Of a DNA stretch of 55,793 nt, positions 45,672-54,769 are shown one piece after another (the first letter of the stretch is position 1; each line of letters starts with the position of its first letter). The position numbers and the translations under genes were made by a program. The stretch is from a virus. The notes beneath the pieces are model-generated. The model saw only the letters and a list, made by a program, of their open reading frames with translations, had not been told where the DNA came from and did not search any database. The stretch covers positions 1-55,793 of IMG/VR virus record IMGVR_UViG_3300046011_004185. One strand, given 5' to 3'.

Positions 45672-48212
45672 TCAGACTCCTTTGGTTAGTTCAAGGGCGG
45701 TCTTGTCCCGGTCTAGCTTCAGACGGGCCGCATCACGGGTTAGCCGTGCCGATTCGATGCGCTCCTTCATATCCATATCGCCAACAGCGATCGCGTATTT
45801 GTACTTCTGCTCCTCCATGGCGAGCTCAAAGTCGGCCTGCAGCCTGAGCGTTTCGCGCTCAATGTCAGCGGCCATTTCCCGATCCTTCAGTTGCATCTCG
45901 GCCTGATCTCGGGCGGCTCTGCGCTGGGTCTCAGCCATCGAGGTATCCAGAAGTACCTTGGCATCAGGGGTGAGCTGCGGCTGGGGCTGGAACTGCTGGC
46001 CAATCTGCATCATCTGCTGGATGACCGGCATGATTCCCTGCAGGGTCTGCTCAGTATCCATGCTGATATGTTGCGCTGCCATAGCGTAGAGCTTGTCGAT
46101 CTCCTTGGGGTTAGCAACCATGCCGTAGTTCTCGTGCGGCTTGCCTCCCATGGCCTGGTTCACATAGCCCTTAGCCCTGCCCAGATACCAAAGCACGATG
46201 TGCTGCTTGATGTGCTCCATGGCCTTGGCAATGAACTGCGGGGCAATCAGGGGGTTGCCGCCAAAGACGGGGTCTCGGGCGAAGTCTAGGTGGCTCTGTA
46301 TGTGAGCTAGGTGATCTTGTTCGGGATAAGCGTAGGCCATCTGCCCGATCGACATGGCCACATTCTCGTTGGCCGGGTCCATCTTCTCGGGCGGCGGCAC
46401 ATCGACCATCAGCTCGTTCACGCCAGGCACCTTGATCTGCTTTAAGAACCTAGAGATCACCGCCCGGCGGTTAAAGAGGTCAGGATTCTGCTGCATGATG
46501 GCCATAACCGCCTGGGTCTGCGCCATCCGCTGGGTTTCAGAGAAGATATGGGGGTCTGAGACCGGGACGATGTCGGTATTTCTTTGGAAATCCTCGCGGC
46601 TGATCTCTAAATCGGCGACCACATCGCCTTTTTTCATGTCCTCCAGGTACCAGCGGTTAATCCGCCCCAGAATCATGAGAACCCGGCGCTGGCTCTCGTG
46701 CAGACGGGCATGGATTGAGGAAAATACTGCCGCGCCCTGCTCAATTAAAGCCTGAGTCGTACCAACAGGGGTCTGAGAGTTCACATCGGCAATTTTTTCC
46801 TCTGCCGTTGTCACAACTCCCTTGGCGGCGTTCGTTAGCCAGCCCATAAGCTCCATAAGAACGGGGCTTGGCGGGTTAAACGGCATCGGCATGGCGAGCT
46901 TGCGGACATCATCCACCCCCGGAGCTGCTTCAATCTCCGAGACCTGGGTGATTTCCACCTGTTGGCTCTGCCCAGACACCTTTGCGCCCTTCAGCTTCAA
47001 GAGAGTAGCGGCGTTGTTGATGTGGGCAGAATCTAGTAGGGCCCTCAGGCTGCCCGTAAGGGCTGCTGCAAGGCCTCCAATGAGGTGTGGGAGGCCTACG
47101 GCATAGGCGCCTCGCCACGGAATGAATTTGAACTCTACGATCCAGTCTAATTTGGTCATGGAGTCGTCGCCTTCTTCCCAGTTTCGGTAAAGGCCTACGA
47201 CTTCGTTGTCCAGCTCATCGACCATCAGGATGTACGGGGCCATTTCGCCCTTTGTGTACTTGTCCTCTTCAATCTCTAAGAAGGTGTAGATGTGATAAAC
47301 GCGCCGGACACCATCCTCATTTTCGTCTGGCTCTTTGCCTTCAACCTTGAGGTTGGCTTTGGCGGGAGCAGTTTCCTCTGGGTAGGCCGTTGCACGGACC
47401 AAACTGATGTCCCGATACAGACCAGACGCGATCCGACGTCGGAATTCGTATTCAGTAATGTCCTGAATCTCAGTTATCCGCTGCGCCGTATAGAAATTAC
47501 CTGCGGCAAAGGGGAGAAGCACATTGTCGATCGGTAAAAACTCAGCACATGGGCGCTTTTTGCGCTCGTCGTACCAGAGTTTGATGTACTGCGAGCCTCC
47601 GAGGGGCAGCTGGGTAAGCATCTGCTCCTCTTCGTCCCTGAATTCTTCGATCTGCTCGGTGAGCTGCCAGTTCATCCAGTCGCGTTTGCGCTCAGAGGCT
47701 TGGACCTTGTTGTCATTTACATCACCCAGGATCTTGATTCGGGTCGGGCCGTCGGGCGGGAACATCTCCTTGATGGCTCGGGCAGCAAAATCCACGCAGG
47801 CCTCGGCCATAACGGGGTGAACGACCTTAGATGCGCCAGTGAACTGAGCTCCACCAGGGGCGTCGTTGCCCATTCCAGTGCGCCGAATGCCCTCTTCGTA
47901 CTGCTCATCGCGCTTTTTGCGGCTTTCCTTGTCCTTGCGGATCAAGTCTTGGTACTTCAGAGCCAGTTTCTGCAGGTCAAACGGGTCAAAGTCGTCTGAA
48001 TCCGCCAGGTTTTGGTAGAAATCCTCGTTCTCCATCGGCCCGTTGTTAGGCATTTTGACGATCGCTGAGCCATCAGGCAGCTCCTCAATGTCTGCCTCGG
48101 CCAGGTTGGGCATCTCTACCTCAACTTCGCCCTCTTCGGTCTGAGCAGTCGGGTCCTGAATGCTAGGAACAAAGCGGTTGTACTCAGGTTCGATCGGAAA
48201 TTCTTCGGCCAT
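45672..48212 (-). CDS. Portal protein (P22-type)
   Basis: 846 aa. Hallmarks in order: F-D-P-F-D-L-Q-K-L-A-L-K-Y-Q-D-L (about 62-77), V-H-P-V-M-A-E-A-C-V-D-F-A-A-R-A (about 130-145), F-R-D-E-E-E-Q-M-L-T-Q-L-P-L-G-G-S-Q, N-V-L-L-P-F-A-A, F-I-P-W-R-G-A-Y-A-V-G-L-P-H, then a long helical C-terminus with Gln/Met/Ala-rich barrel-like segments. Length and motifs match the P22-like portals of short-tailed phages. Twelve copies form the DNA channel; the long C-terminal part may form the barrel. Confidence 0.85.
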   Translation of the reverse strand: MAEEFPIEPEYNRFVPSIQDPTAQTEEGEVEVEMPNLAEADIEELPDGSAIVKMPNNGPMENEDFYQNLADSDDFDPFDLQKLALKYQDLIRKDKESRKKRDEQYEEGIRRTGMGNDAPGGAQFTGASKVVHPVMAEACVDFAARAIKEMFPPDGPTRIKILGDVNDNKVQASERKRDWMNWQLTEQIEEFRDEEEQMLTQLPLGGSQYIKLWYDERKKRPCAEFLPIDNVLLPFAAGNFYTAQRITEIQDITEYEFRRRIASGLYRDISLVRATAYPEETAPAKANLKVEGKEPDENEDGVRRVYHIYTFLEIEEDKYTKGEMAPYILMVDELDNEVVGLYRNWEEGDDSMTKLDWIVEFKFIPWRGAYAVGLPHLIGGLAAALTGSLRALLDSAHINNAATLLKLKGAKVSGQSQQVEITQVSEIEAAPGVDDVRKLAMPMPFNPPSPVLMELMGWLTNAAKGVVTTAEEKIADVNSQTPVGTTQALIEQGAAVFSSIHARLHESQRRVLMILGRINRWYLEDMKKGDVVADLEISREDFQRNTDIVPVSDPHIFSETQRMAQTQAVMAIMQQNPDLFNRRAVISRFLKQIKVPGVNELMVDVPPPEKMDPANENVAMSIGQMAYAYPEQDHLAHIQSHLDFARDPVFGGNPLIAPQFIAKAMEHIKQHIVLWYLGRAKGYVNQAMGGKPHENYGMVANPKEIDKLYAMAAQHISMDTEQTLQGIMPVIQQMMQIGQQFQPQPQLTPDAKVLLDTSMAETQRRAARDQAEMQLKDREMAADIERETLRLQADFELAMEEQKYKYAIAVGDMDMKERIESARLTRDAARLKLDRDKTALELTKGV

Positions 48213-48223
48213 ATTCTTTTTCC

Positions 48224-51200
48224 TTAGCGTTTGTCTTTATCGCTTTTGGCATATTTCATCCAAGGCTTATTTTTGGCTGACTCTGCCAGCCGTTTAATTG
48301 CGCCGCCAGTGGCGAGCTGCTGGATCTTGTGCCAGCGCATTAAATCTTTGTCTTTAGTGACCGCGCCGCCCTCTTTAAATGGCTGGCCAATCTTTACATC
48401 TGACTTCATCTTGGCAGGCAGATCCATCAGCCACATATCGGTTGCGGGCGCCTTCTTGTTGGCTTCTTTCAAAACCTTGTCAAAGTCGTACTCAAAGGCA
48501 ATATCTTCGCCGGTCTCACGATCGACTACTTTGAATGCCATGATCTCACGGCCATAACGATCAAACTCTCCGGTGTAGACCTCCTCTACATCGTCCGGCT
48601 CAAACTCTTTAATTGTGTACTGAGTCTTCTTAGCCTCGGTTCCATATTTTTTACCGAGCTTGTTCATGTACTCAGGGTAATTCCGACCATAGTACTGACG
48701 CATCCCTTCGCCGCCGATCTTCAGATCATCCCCGGTCAGGGTGCCGTCAGTCTCCTTTGACTCCAAGATTCTCTTGGCCACATCTTTGCCGACATATAGG
48801 TCAAGATCCTTTGGCTCAACGGTCTTATCCAAGACCACTGACTGACCTTTCTCGGCCATCAGCTTGATCGTGCCGTCTGCGTTTTTCTCGTAGATCAGGC
48901 CGTCAATGTGGGTTCCAAGGCTGCCACGGCGAATCTGCTCATCTGGGCCAACCAAAGCCACTTGGTCGTAGTCGTTGTCAGCGGCGTACTTAAGAAGACG
49001 CTTTACCCCAAGCTGATACCAATCCTTTTTGAACGGAGCGTTTGGAACGCCTTCAATTGCCTTATTTCTTCTAAGAACTATTTCTTCCTCAGCTCGTCGC
49101 GCTTCATCTAATAACGGTCTGATTTCTTCTTGTCGAGCAGGATTATCATTATTTCTATTGAATTCATTTAATAATTCCATCGCCCGTTTTCGAGCAGCGA
49201 CATAGGTAGGATCATAGTAATCAATGAATTGTTTTGGATCTTTATATCCTTTTACTCTTCCCTCTTGATGCCAGTCAGATTGAATCTCCTCAATGACTAA
49301 GGTTTTCTTGCCGCCAATGGTCATATCCTGCATACGCAGGTGCATCAGCGTGTTTGGTTCGCCTAGCCAATGCGTAGACTCATAATTTTTACTGGCTTCT
49401 TCCGCCCGAACTTCACGAAAATCAAAATCTGCCTTCTCTTTTTCTTTTGTTAATTGTTTCAGCTGCTGAAACACATTAAATGTTTCTTCACTATTTGGAT
49501 CAATTTCAGCCAGTGTTCTGTATTGCTCTCGTAAATCGGCGACTTGTCTGCTTAAATCGTATGCCTTGTTCTCTAACCGTATTAAATTATTAGACTTTGA
49601 AATTGGCAGCTTCAATAAAATTTCACGATAATTTTTTCCGCCAGGAAGAATCAACCCTTCGCGCTCATATTTTGGCTCTTTATATTCAGCAAGTCGGGCT
49701 TTGGTCGCATCAAACCATGCCTCTTCTTCTGCGGTAACCATCTCTTGAAATCCACGGGAGATTCGACGGTTAATGTCATTGAGCTTTTGGCGATCAACAT
49801 CGTCTAGGATAGTTCCGCGCACTACCTCTTCAATCTGAACATTATGTTGGTCGATGTAGTCCTGCACCTCCTGCCGGGTCACACTCTTCTTACCCTTTAG
49901 GAAGTCAACAATCCCTGTTGCCTCGAGCTCACCCGCGCTCGGGTTGAACTTCATAATGTCGCTTAGGAAAGCGTCGCCAGACCCCTCTTCCCGCTTCAGG
50001 TTGGCGGCCGCCTTCTCAACCGATGAGAAGAACCCCATCTCATTGGCTGGCACCTTGACCGCCTCTTCCTTTGGTGCCGGCTCCTTCTGAGCCCGAGCGA
50101 TGTTGGCCTGGGCGTACTTCTCCTTTTGGGCCTTGGAGTACTGAGCCTTCTGCATTTCCTCGGGCGTCATCTCTTCGCCTGCCTCAAGCCTGCGGATCAG
50201 CTCATTGACCGATATCTTCTCGCCACCAGGGCCGACCGGCTTAATCGATGCACCCACCGGCAGGTCACGCAGATATGGCGCTACATCCTCAGCTGCACGG
50301 CCGATCGCACCCGACACCTTCGGAGCAGCCAGAATCGGGATGCCGGTGAACTCACCCAGGGTCTCAAACTGCTCGAATGGCGCCTTGCCGTACTGATCTA
50401 GGAACTTCTTTACATCCTCAGTCGTAGGTAGGCCGGTCTCGCCCTCCATCCCGCGCAGGAACGCACCCAGACGGTTCTCGCCTGGCTGGGGGCTGACTGC
50501 AGCTCCAACGCCACGGCCTAATGAAATTATGTCGCCAGGAAGGCCAACGGTTGCCTGCAGCGCTCCCTTGCCGGCTGAGCCAAACGCACCCAATGCGCCC
50601 TGCACTGCCTGGGATGGGGTCTCGAAGATCTCTCCGATTCTGGGCTCTTTCCTTCTGACGCCACGGCCAACCAAGATCTCTTTTGCCGGAGACTCCGGCG
50701 GAAGGCCAGACTCGAAAAATCCCTCGAACTCAGATGCACCGCCGTTAGACATCCTGACCTCGCCACCTGCGGCATATGCTTGGTAATCGCTCTCGAGGTC
50801 CATAGCAAGTGGCGGTATTCCTTCGGGGCTACCTACTGCGCCACCCTCAGCCATCGTCTTCTCGTGCCAAGCCTTTAGATCGTTGTCGATCGCTCCGCCC
50901 TCAGCTTGGCCCTCTTTCAGTTTTTGTTCGAGCTGATAACGCTTTTCCATCAACCGATTGAGCCATTCATCATCGGCATATTGAATTGGGTGGGCACGGG
51001 AAAAAGAATAGTAGTCCCCCGATTCGGGCTGACCCAAGAGGCGCCGTGCATCGAAGTGCGATTGCCAAATGTCCTGATAATCGACCGGCACATCCAACCT
51101 TCCGGCGACCTGGCCCGCCATGGCAACCGGGTAATCTGATGGGATGAGCGGGTTCTCAATGATGCGCCCAGTCGGGTCCATCTTCGCAAGCCTAAATCCA

Positions 51201-52111
51201 GCCTGGTTGGTTTCTACATCCAGCAGCTCTGGCTCGATGATGGCCTTGCGTGTTGCTGCGACATCAGGAAAACCCATGGACTGGAAGTTCTCCTTGCCCA
51301 TGATGTCAAACAACTTGGTGCGGATGATTCCGTTGTTCTTATCGAGTATCAGGTCCCTGACCTCTGGGCTCTTGATCCCTGGCCAATCAGGTAAGGGCGG
51401 GAACTTCTTCGACCCCTCCCGCATGGCTTTATCGAATTCTTTCTCGGCCTTACTCGAGATCTCGCTGTATGGCACCTGCTGGATCAAAGCGTTGGCGCCC
51501 ATGATGTTGAAGTCGGTGTTGGTCGCTGATCCGGCGGTGTACACCCCGTACACTGGACGGCCACCCTCACCAGCTCGAGCAGCCTGCCTGCCCAACGCAG
51601 TAACTCGACCCAAACCCGACTCCCAGGCAGCTGACTCCTCAGGCGTTACCGGGTTGAAGTTTGCGTCCATATAACGCATGCCGCCCGTAAGCCGCACCGG
51701 TGTCTCAAGTTCGGTCTCACCAATATGTGTCAGATACTTGCCCGCAGCAGCACGGTCACCGACCAGCGGGAACAGGGCGGCCTCTTCTTTCACCAGTCGC
51801 TCGGGGGTAATGATGTCGATCTCTGGCGGATTGAACATCGGGTCTGGCACTGTCGTGGAATGCATGCCAGACACCGGCTTTGTCAGCTTTACGCCACCTC
51901 CGACCGGGTGATACAGGCCGAGCGCCTCGTTGGCCTTCCTTGACCTGGGCGGCAGCTTCGCCAGCTGCTCTGCTACTTCGGCATCCCTCGCAGCCCGTGC
52001 TGATGCCTGCTCTGCATGAGCTTTTCTGCCGGCCGATCGGATTGCGCTTAGCCCACCTTTTTCAGTGATCCGCTCAACGACCTGCGCACCCTTTTTGACT
52101 TTGCTAAGCAT
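48224..52111 (-). CDS. Large polyvalent protein (1,295 aa)
   Basis: Between terL and portal. The N-terminal ~350 aa have blocks of large phage polyvalent proteins (V-R-L-T-G-G-M-R-Y-M; N-T-D-F-N-I-M-G-A-N-A-L). A central segment holds A-E-G-G-A, M-A-E-G-G-A-V and Y-A-A-G-G-E-V-R-M. A C-terminal domain (about 930-1180) has V-I-E-E-I-Q-S-D-W-H-Q-E-G-R, P-N-A-P-F-K-K-D-W-Y-Q-L-G-V-K-R, M-R-Q-Y-Y-G-R, a recurrent module of ejected/polyvalent proteins. GG motifs recur at the end. Bases ~49,030-49,830 are markedly AT-richer than the flanks. Packaged effector is the natural guess; activity unknown. Confidence 0.6.
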   Translation of the reverse strand: MLSKVKKGAQVVERITEKGGLSAIRSAGRKAHAEQASARAARDAEVAEQLAKLPPRSRKANEALGLYHPVGGGVKLTKPVSGMHSTTVPDPMFNPPEIDIITPERLVKEEAALFPLVGDRAAAGKYLTHIGETELETPVRLTGGMRYMDANFNPVTPEESAAWESGLGRVTALGRQAARAGEGGRPVYGVYTAGSATNTDFNIMGANALIQQVPYSEISSKAEKEFDKAMREGSKKFPPLPDWPGIKSPEVRDLILDKNNGIIRTKLFDIMGKENFQSMGFPDVAATRKAIIEPELLDVETNQAGFRLAKMDPTGRIIENPLIPSDYPVAMAGQVAGRLDVPVDYQDIWQSHFDARRLLGQPESGDYYSFSRAHPIQYADDEWLNRLMEKRYQLEQKLKEGQAEGGAIDNDLKAWHEKTMAEGGAVGSPEGIPPLAMDLESDYQAYAAGGEVRMSNGGASEFEGFFESGLPPESPAKEILVGRGVRRKEPRIGEIFETPSQAVQGALGAFGSAGKGALQATVGLPGDIISLGRGVGAAVSPQPGENRLGAFLRGMEGETGLPTTEDVKKFLDQYGKAPFEQFETLGEFTGIPILAAPKVSGAIGRAAEDVAPYLRDLPVGASIKPVGPGGEKISVNELIRRLEAGEEMTPEEMQKAQYSKAQKEKYAQANIARAQKEPAPKEEAVKVPANEMGFFSSVEKAAANLKREEGSGDAFLSDIMKFNPSAGELEATGIVDFLKGKKSVTRQEVQDYIDQHNVQIEEVVRGTILDDVDRQKLNDINRRISRGFQEMVTAEEEAWFDATKARLAEYKEPKYEREGLILPGGKNYREILLKLPISKSNNLIRLENKAYDLSRQVADLREQYRTLAEIDPNSEETFNVFQQLKQLTKEKEKADFDFREVRAEEASKNYESTHWLGEPNTLMHLRMQDMTIGGKKTLVIEEIQSDWHQEGRVKGYKDPKQFIDYYDPTYVAARKRAMELLNEFNRNNDNPARQEEIRPLLDEARRAEEEIVLRRNKAIEGVPNAPFKKDWYQLGVKRLLKYAADNDYDQVALVGPDEQIRRGSLGTHIDGLIYEKNADGTIKLMAEKGQSVVLDKTVEPKDLDLYVGKDVAKRILESKETDGTLTGDDLKIGGEGMRQYYGRNYPEYMNKLGKKYGTEAKKTQYTIKEFEPDDVEEVYTGEFDRYGREIMAFKVVDRETGEDIAFEYDFDKVLKEANKKAPATDMWLMDLPAKMKSDVKIGQPFKEGGAVTKDKDLMRWHKIQQLATGGAIKRLAESAKNKPWMKYAKSDKDKR

Positions 52112-52164
52112 GATTCCCGCCCCGTAGATGCGGCATTATCAAACCTGCCTCAAAGTCTTGCCAC

Positions 52165-53583
52165 TCAGACTGCATACGGATTCTCCCGTTTACGGATACC
52201 CGCATCAATGTAATCTTCCTCGTCGAAGTCGTCTTCTCTTGGCGGATCAATCTCGAGCCAGCCTGAGTCTCTCAAGAACCGCAGCGCCTGGGTACAGGCA
52301 TCCACAAAGTCATCATGCGTTGACTCTGGGAAGCTGCAGATCTGGGAAACGAATGGCTCTGCCCAGTCCCTGACATAGCCCTTCCTGACGGTGGACTCGG
52401 GTATCCAGACCCGGCCGCGGGCGATGATGTTGGACACAATGTTCAGGCGCTGAACCTTATCAGCGTTGCCTGGGTTGTAAGCCCTCACGGGCAGGTGCGC
52501 CCGCTGCAGGTCTTGGATCAAGCTGATGCCCGAGCTCTTATCCTCGACCAGGATTAGATCCACCCGCTTACGGTCTTTACCCTCTCCGTAGATGGTTTCG
52601 TACTCCTCGATGACCTTAGGCCTCAAATCTGGATACTGCAGGCGGTCTTGCCAGCAATCGACGACCATGACCGACATGGCCCCATCCTGCGGCTTAAACA
52701 CGCCCCAGGTGATGCAGGCGGTGGGATCGTTGATCGTCTTCTCGGTATAGGCGCAGTCATAGGACTGGATGATGTACTCGAACTTCGGGAAGGGCTTTCC
52801 GTCTGGCCAGAGCTTGAACATCTCCCGCTTGACGATCCCTGACTCCTCGGGATCGATGATCTCGGCATAGATCTCCTGCCGGCCAAGGTTGGTTCCCTCG
52901 TACTGCAGGATCTGCTTTTGGAAGTTAGCCGAGAGGTTGGCCAGGTTGTCGTAGGTCGAGGCCGTCCGCACGATCACATCGTCCCCATTCCTGCCCACCA
53001 GCTCAATGATCAGGTCCTTCGGCCGGGGAGTGGTCGTGCAGATGATCTTAGTCTTCTTACCCAGGCGGACAGAGAACATGATCTGATCCCAGGCCTCGTC
53101 TAAGTAGTCCCAGGCGGCCAGCTCGTCGCACCAGGCGCCATGGAACTGCGGGCCACGGAAGCGCTCGGGCTCCGAGGCAGGGATGCCCTTGATCAGGCTG
53201 CCATTGGTCAATTTAAGCTCGTGGAAGGCCCGGTTGTAATCTGCCACAAGTGAACTGGGTATAACTGATAGGAGGCCCGAGTCTCCTTCAAAGCAAGTGG
53301 CACGAACATCAGAGGAAGTGGGGGCTCCGACGAGCCAGCGGGTTCCAGGCTCAGTCCAGGCCCACCAGCCCACCTGCTCTGCAGCCGTTCTTGTCTTGCC
53401 AGCACCGCGACCTGCCAGCATGAGCCAAATAGACCACCAGTCCCCAGCCGGGACAACCTGGTACTTGTGAGCCTTAGCGATCCAGTTAGCCCGCCATGCC
53501 CAGGCGATTTGGTCTTCAGGCTTGAGCTGCTCGAACTTGGCCTGAGTTTCCGGGTCTTTGAGGATTTCAACAAGGTCATTCAC
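52165..53583 (-). CDS. terL: Terminase large subunit
   Basis: 472 aa. ATPase: Walker A A-G-R-G-A-G-K-T-R (57-65), Walker B G-A-W-C-D-E with D153/E154, and C-T-T-T-P (coupling) at 182-186. Nuclease: D276 in Q-S-Y-D-C-A-Y, E347-D348 in L-V-E-D-K-S-S-G, and D424/D425/D428 in H-D-D-F-V-D-A. It cuts concatemers and drives DNA through the portal. The 53-base gap downstream holds nothing recognisable. It overlaps a 72-aa gene that separates it from terS. Confidence 0.93.
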   Translation of the reverse strand: MNDLVEILKDPETQAKFEQLKPEDQIAWAWRANWIAKAHKYQVVPAGDWWSIWLMLAGRGAGKTRTAAEQVGWWAWTEPGTRWLVGAPTSSDVRATCFEGDSGLLSVIPSSLVADYNRAFHELKLTNGSLIKGIPASEPERFRGPQFHGAWCDELAAWDYLDEAWDQIMFSVRLGKKTKIICTTTPRPKDLIIELVGRNGDDVIVRTASTYDNLANLSANFQKQILQYEGTNLGRQEIYAEIIDPEESGIVKREMFKLWPDGKPFPKFEYIIQSYDCAYTEKTINDPTACITWGVFKPQDGAMSVMVVDCWQDRLQYPDLRPKVIEEYETIYGEGKDRKRVDLILVEDKSSGISLIQDLQRAHLPVRAYNPGNADKVQRLNIVSNIIARGRVWIPESTVRKGYVRDWAEPFVSQICSFPESTHDDFVDACTQALRFLRDSGWLEIDPPREDDFDEEDYIDAGIRKRENPYAV

Positions 53584-53794
53584 TGGGATAGTTGCTACGG
53601 ATTACTCTGGCTATGTCCCTGGGCGTCATGTACTCGATCTCGGCTATCCTCGCGCACCGCTCCCGCTCAGCCATGACAGCCGCTTGGATCGTCGCCTCAG
53701 TCAGCTTGGCCGAGGCGATCAGGTACTCCGATAAGTCCTTGTTGGCACGGCTTAAAGCCTCCATTGAACCGATCAAGATCTCTTGCGCCTTCAT
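53576..53794 (-). CDS. Small helical protein between terS and terL
   Basis: 72 aa. Helical (E-I-L-I-G-S-M-E-A-L-S-R-A; A-E-R-E-R-C-A-R-I-A-E) with an ending D-I-A-R-V-I-R-S-N. The A-E-R-E-R-C-A-R-I pattern recurs in small phage ORFs of unknown function. Overlaps both terminase genes by 4 to 8 bases, so translation is coupled. Confidence 0.6.
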   Translation of the reverse strand: MKAQEILIGSMEALSRANKDLSEYLIASAKLTEATIQAAVMAERERCARIAEIEYMTPRDIARVIRSNYPSE

Positions 53795-54333
53795 TCGGCC
53801 TGCTTACGGGCTTCCATAGCCGCCAGGAGGTCGTTAAACAATCCCTTAGCCTCCAGGCTAGCCTCCACCTTCAGCGGGTTGTTTTCGTCCCCGGCCAGGG
53901 CTACCCGGTCTCCGTACTTCCGTGGCTTTAACTTGGATGCCGTCCACTTCCGGGCGTCCACCCTGAGCTTCATCCACTGGATATAGGCGCCATCAAAGGA
54001 TGTATTCCCGTTCCCGTCCGTCTTCTCCATCGGCATGGCATCAGCTATCGCCTGTATCTCATCTGCAAGGGTATCTGCCTGATCTTCCCTGGCTTTTGTG
54101 TACATGTCCGAAAACTCTGCAAATCGGGACAGCCAAAGGTAAACAGATGCCACGGCGGGCATATGCTCGTCTTTACATATCTTTACCAGGGGCTCTCCAT
54201 GGGCTATGCGGGTGCAGATCTCTGCGGCGAGCGTGGAGTCGTACTTTGTTGGGCGGCCACCAGGATGTTTCTGAGGCGAAACCGATTTGGTTTCCGATTC
54301 GGTTTCTTTTTGTTTGGTTCGAGTTTCAGGCAT
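53791..54333 (-). CDS. terS: Terminase small subunit
   Basis: 180 aa. After a charged N-terminus made partly from dispersed repeat copy C comes G-G-R-P-T-K-Y, then an HTH-type region (A-E-I-C-T-R-I-A-H-G-E-P-L; S-V-Y-L-W-L), Y-T-K-A-R-E-D-Q-A-D-T-L-A-D-E-I-Q-A-I-A-D and D-A-R-K-W-T-A-S-K-L-K-P-R-K-Y-G-D, the standard signature of this TerS family. It recognises the packaging site, commonly within or near its own gene, and passes DNA to TerL. Confidence 0.85.
   Translation of the reverse strand: MPETRTKQKETESETKSVSPQKHPGGRPTKYDSTLAAEICTRIAHGEPLVKICKDEHMPAVASVYLWLSRFAEFSDMYTKAREDQADTLADEIQAIADAMPMEKTDGNGNTSFDGAYIQWMKLRVDARKWTASKLKPRKYGDRVALAGDENNPLKVEASLEAKGLFNDLLAAMEARKQAE
54279..54306. repeat. 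Dispersed ~30-bp repeat, copy C (inside terS)
   Basis: The plus strand reads AAACCGATTTGGTTT then CCGATTCGGTTTC. Contains the same CCGAN-TCGG cores as copies A and B and encodes E-T-E-S-E-T-K-S in the same frame at the start of TerS. Confidence 0.7.
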
Positions 54334-54344
54334 GACCCTTAGTC

Positions 54345-54354
54345 CAATCGATTG
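54345..54354. other. 10-bp palindrome upstream of terS
   Basis: CAATCGATTG, a perfect palindrome in the 32-base gap just before the terS start. It is a candidate for part of a packaging or regulatory site simply because of position; chance occurrence is possible. Confidence 0.25.
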
Positions 54355-54365
54355 ATCGGTAGAGT

Positions 54366-54578
54366 CTAAGGGTTCTTGGGATTTCTTGCCACCGATCGCC
54401 TTACTGCCCTTTTGCGTTTACCTCTGACTTCGGCTGCTGCCTTTTCAATGGCCGAGGCAAACAGGTACAAATCATCATCCGTAAGCCGAGCCCCATACCT
54501 TCGATCCCAAATCAAAATTTTGAAGACCGTCGTTGAGATGTCTATCAGCCGATCCACATCAGACTTCCTAGCTTCCAC
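54366..54578 (-). CDS. Hypothetical basic protein
   Basis: 70 aa from a GTG at 54576-54578 with AAGGAGAGG upstream. The frame is open for 46 more codons, but that part reads like GC-rich noncoding sequence and lacks a good ribosome site. Helical: D-V-D-R-L-I-D-I-S-T-T-V-F-K-I-L and L-Y-L-F-A-S-A-I-E-K-A-A, then a basic tail K-R-K-R-A-V-R-R. Just upstream of terS in the transcript. Confidence 0.5.
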   Translation of the reverse strand: MEARKSDVDRLIDISTTVFKILIWDRRYGARLTDDDLYLFASAIEKAAAEVRGKRKRAVRRSVARNPKNP

Positions 54579-54769
54579 TGCCTCTCCTTCTTTTGGCGGG
54601 GGCCGGGCTGTGTACAACAACCGAACCCCACGATGCCAGGAATCCGTTTGTTTCCCGACCCCCTTACGGCTGAGGACTGTTGCGCCGCCCCCGTAGTACC
54701 GGAAGCCAATCCCCATGCGTAAAGGTCCCCGGACTTAACGGCTCCGAGGTGCCGAAAACCAAATCGGTT
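54579..54769. other. 190-base GC-rich gap, possible structured RNA
   Basis: No convincing gene on either strand. Rich in GGGG/CCCC runs able to pair locally, and ending at dispersed-repeat copy D. No complete tRNA cloverleaf could be drawn. It may be a leader of the terminase genes or hold packaging signals. Confidence 0.3.

Noticed and set aside
54579-54716. Extension of the 70-aa gene to an ATG at 54716, and a tRNA reading of the same stretch
   Set aside because: The extension lacks a good ribosome site and reads as GC-rich noncoding sequence; no cloverleaf with a standard T-arm and acceptor stem could be drawn.
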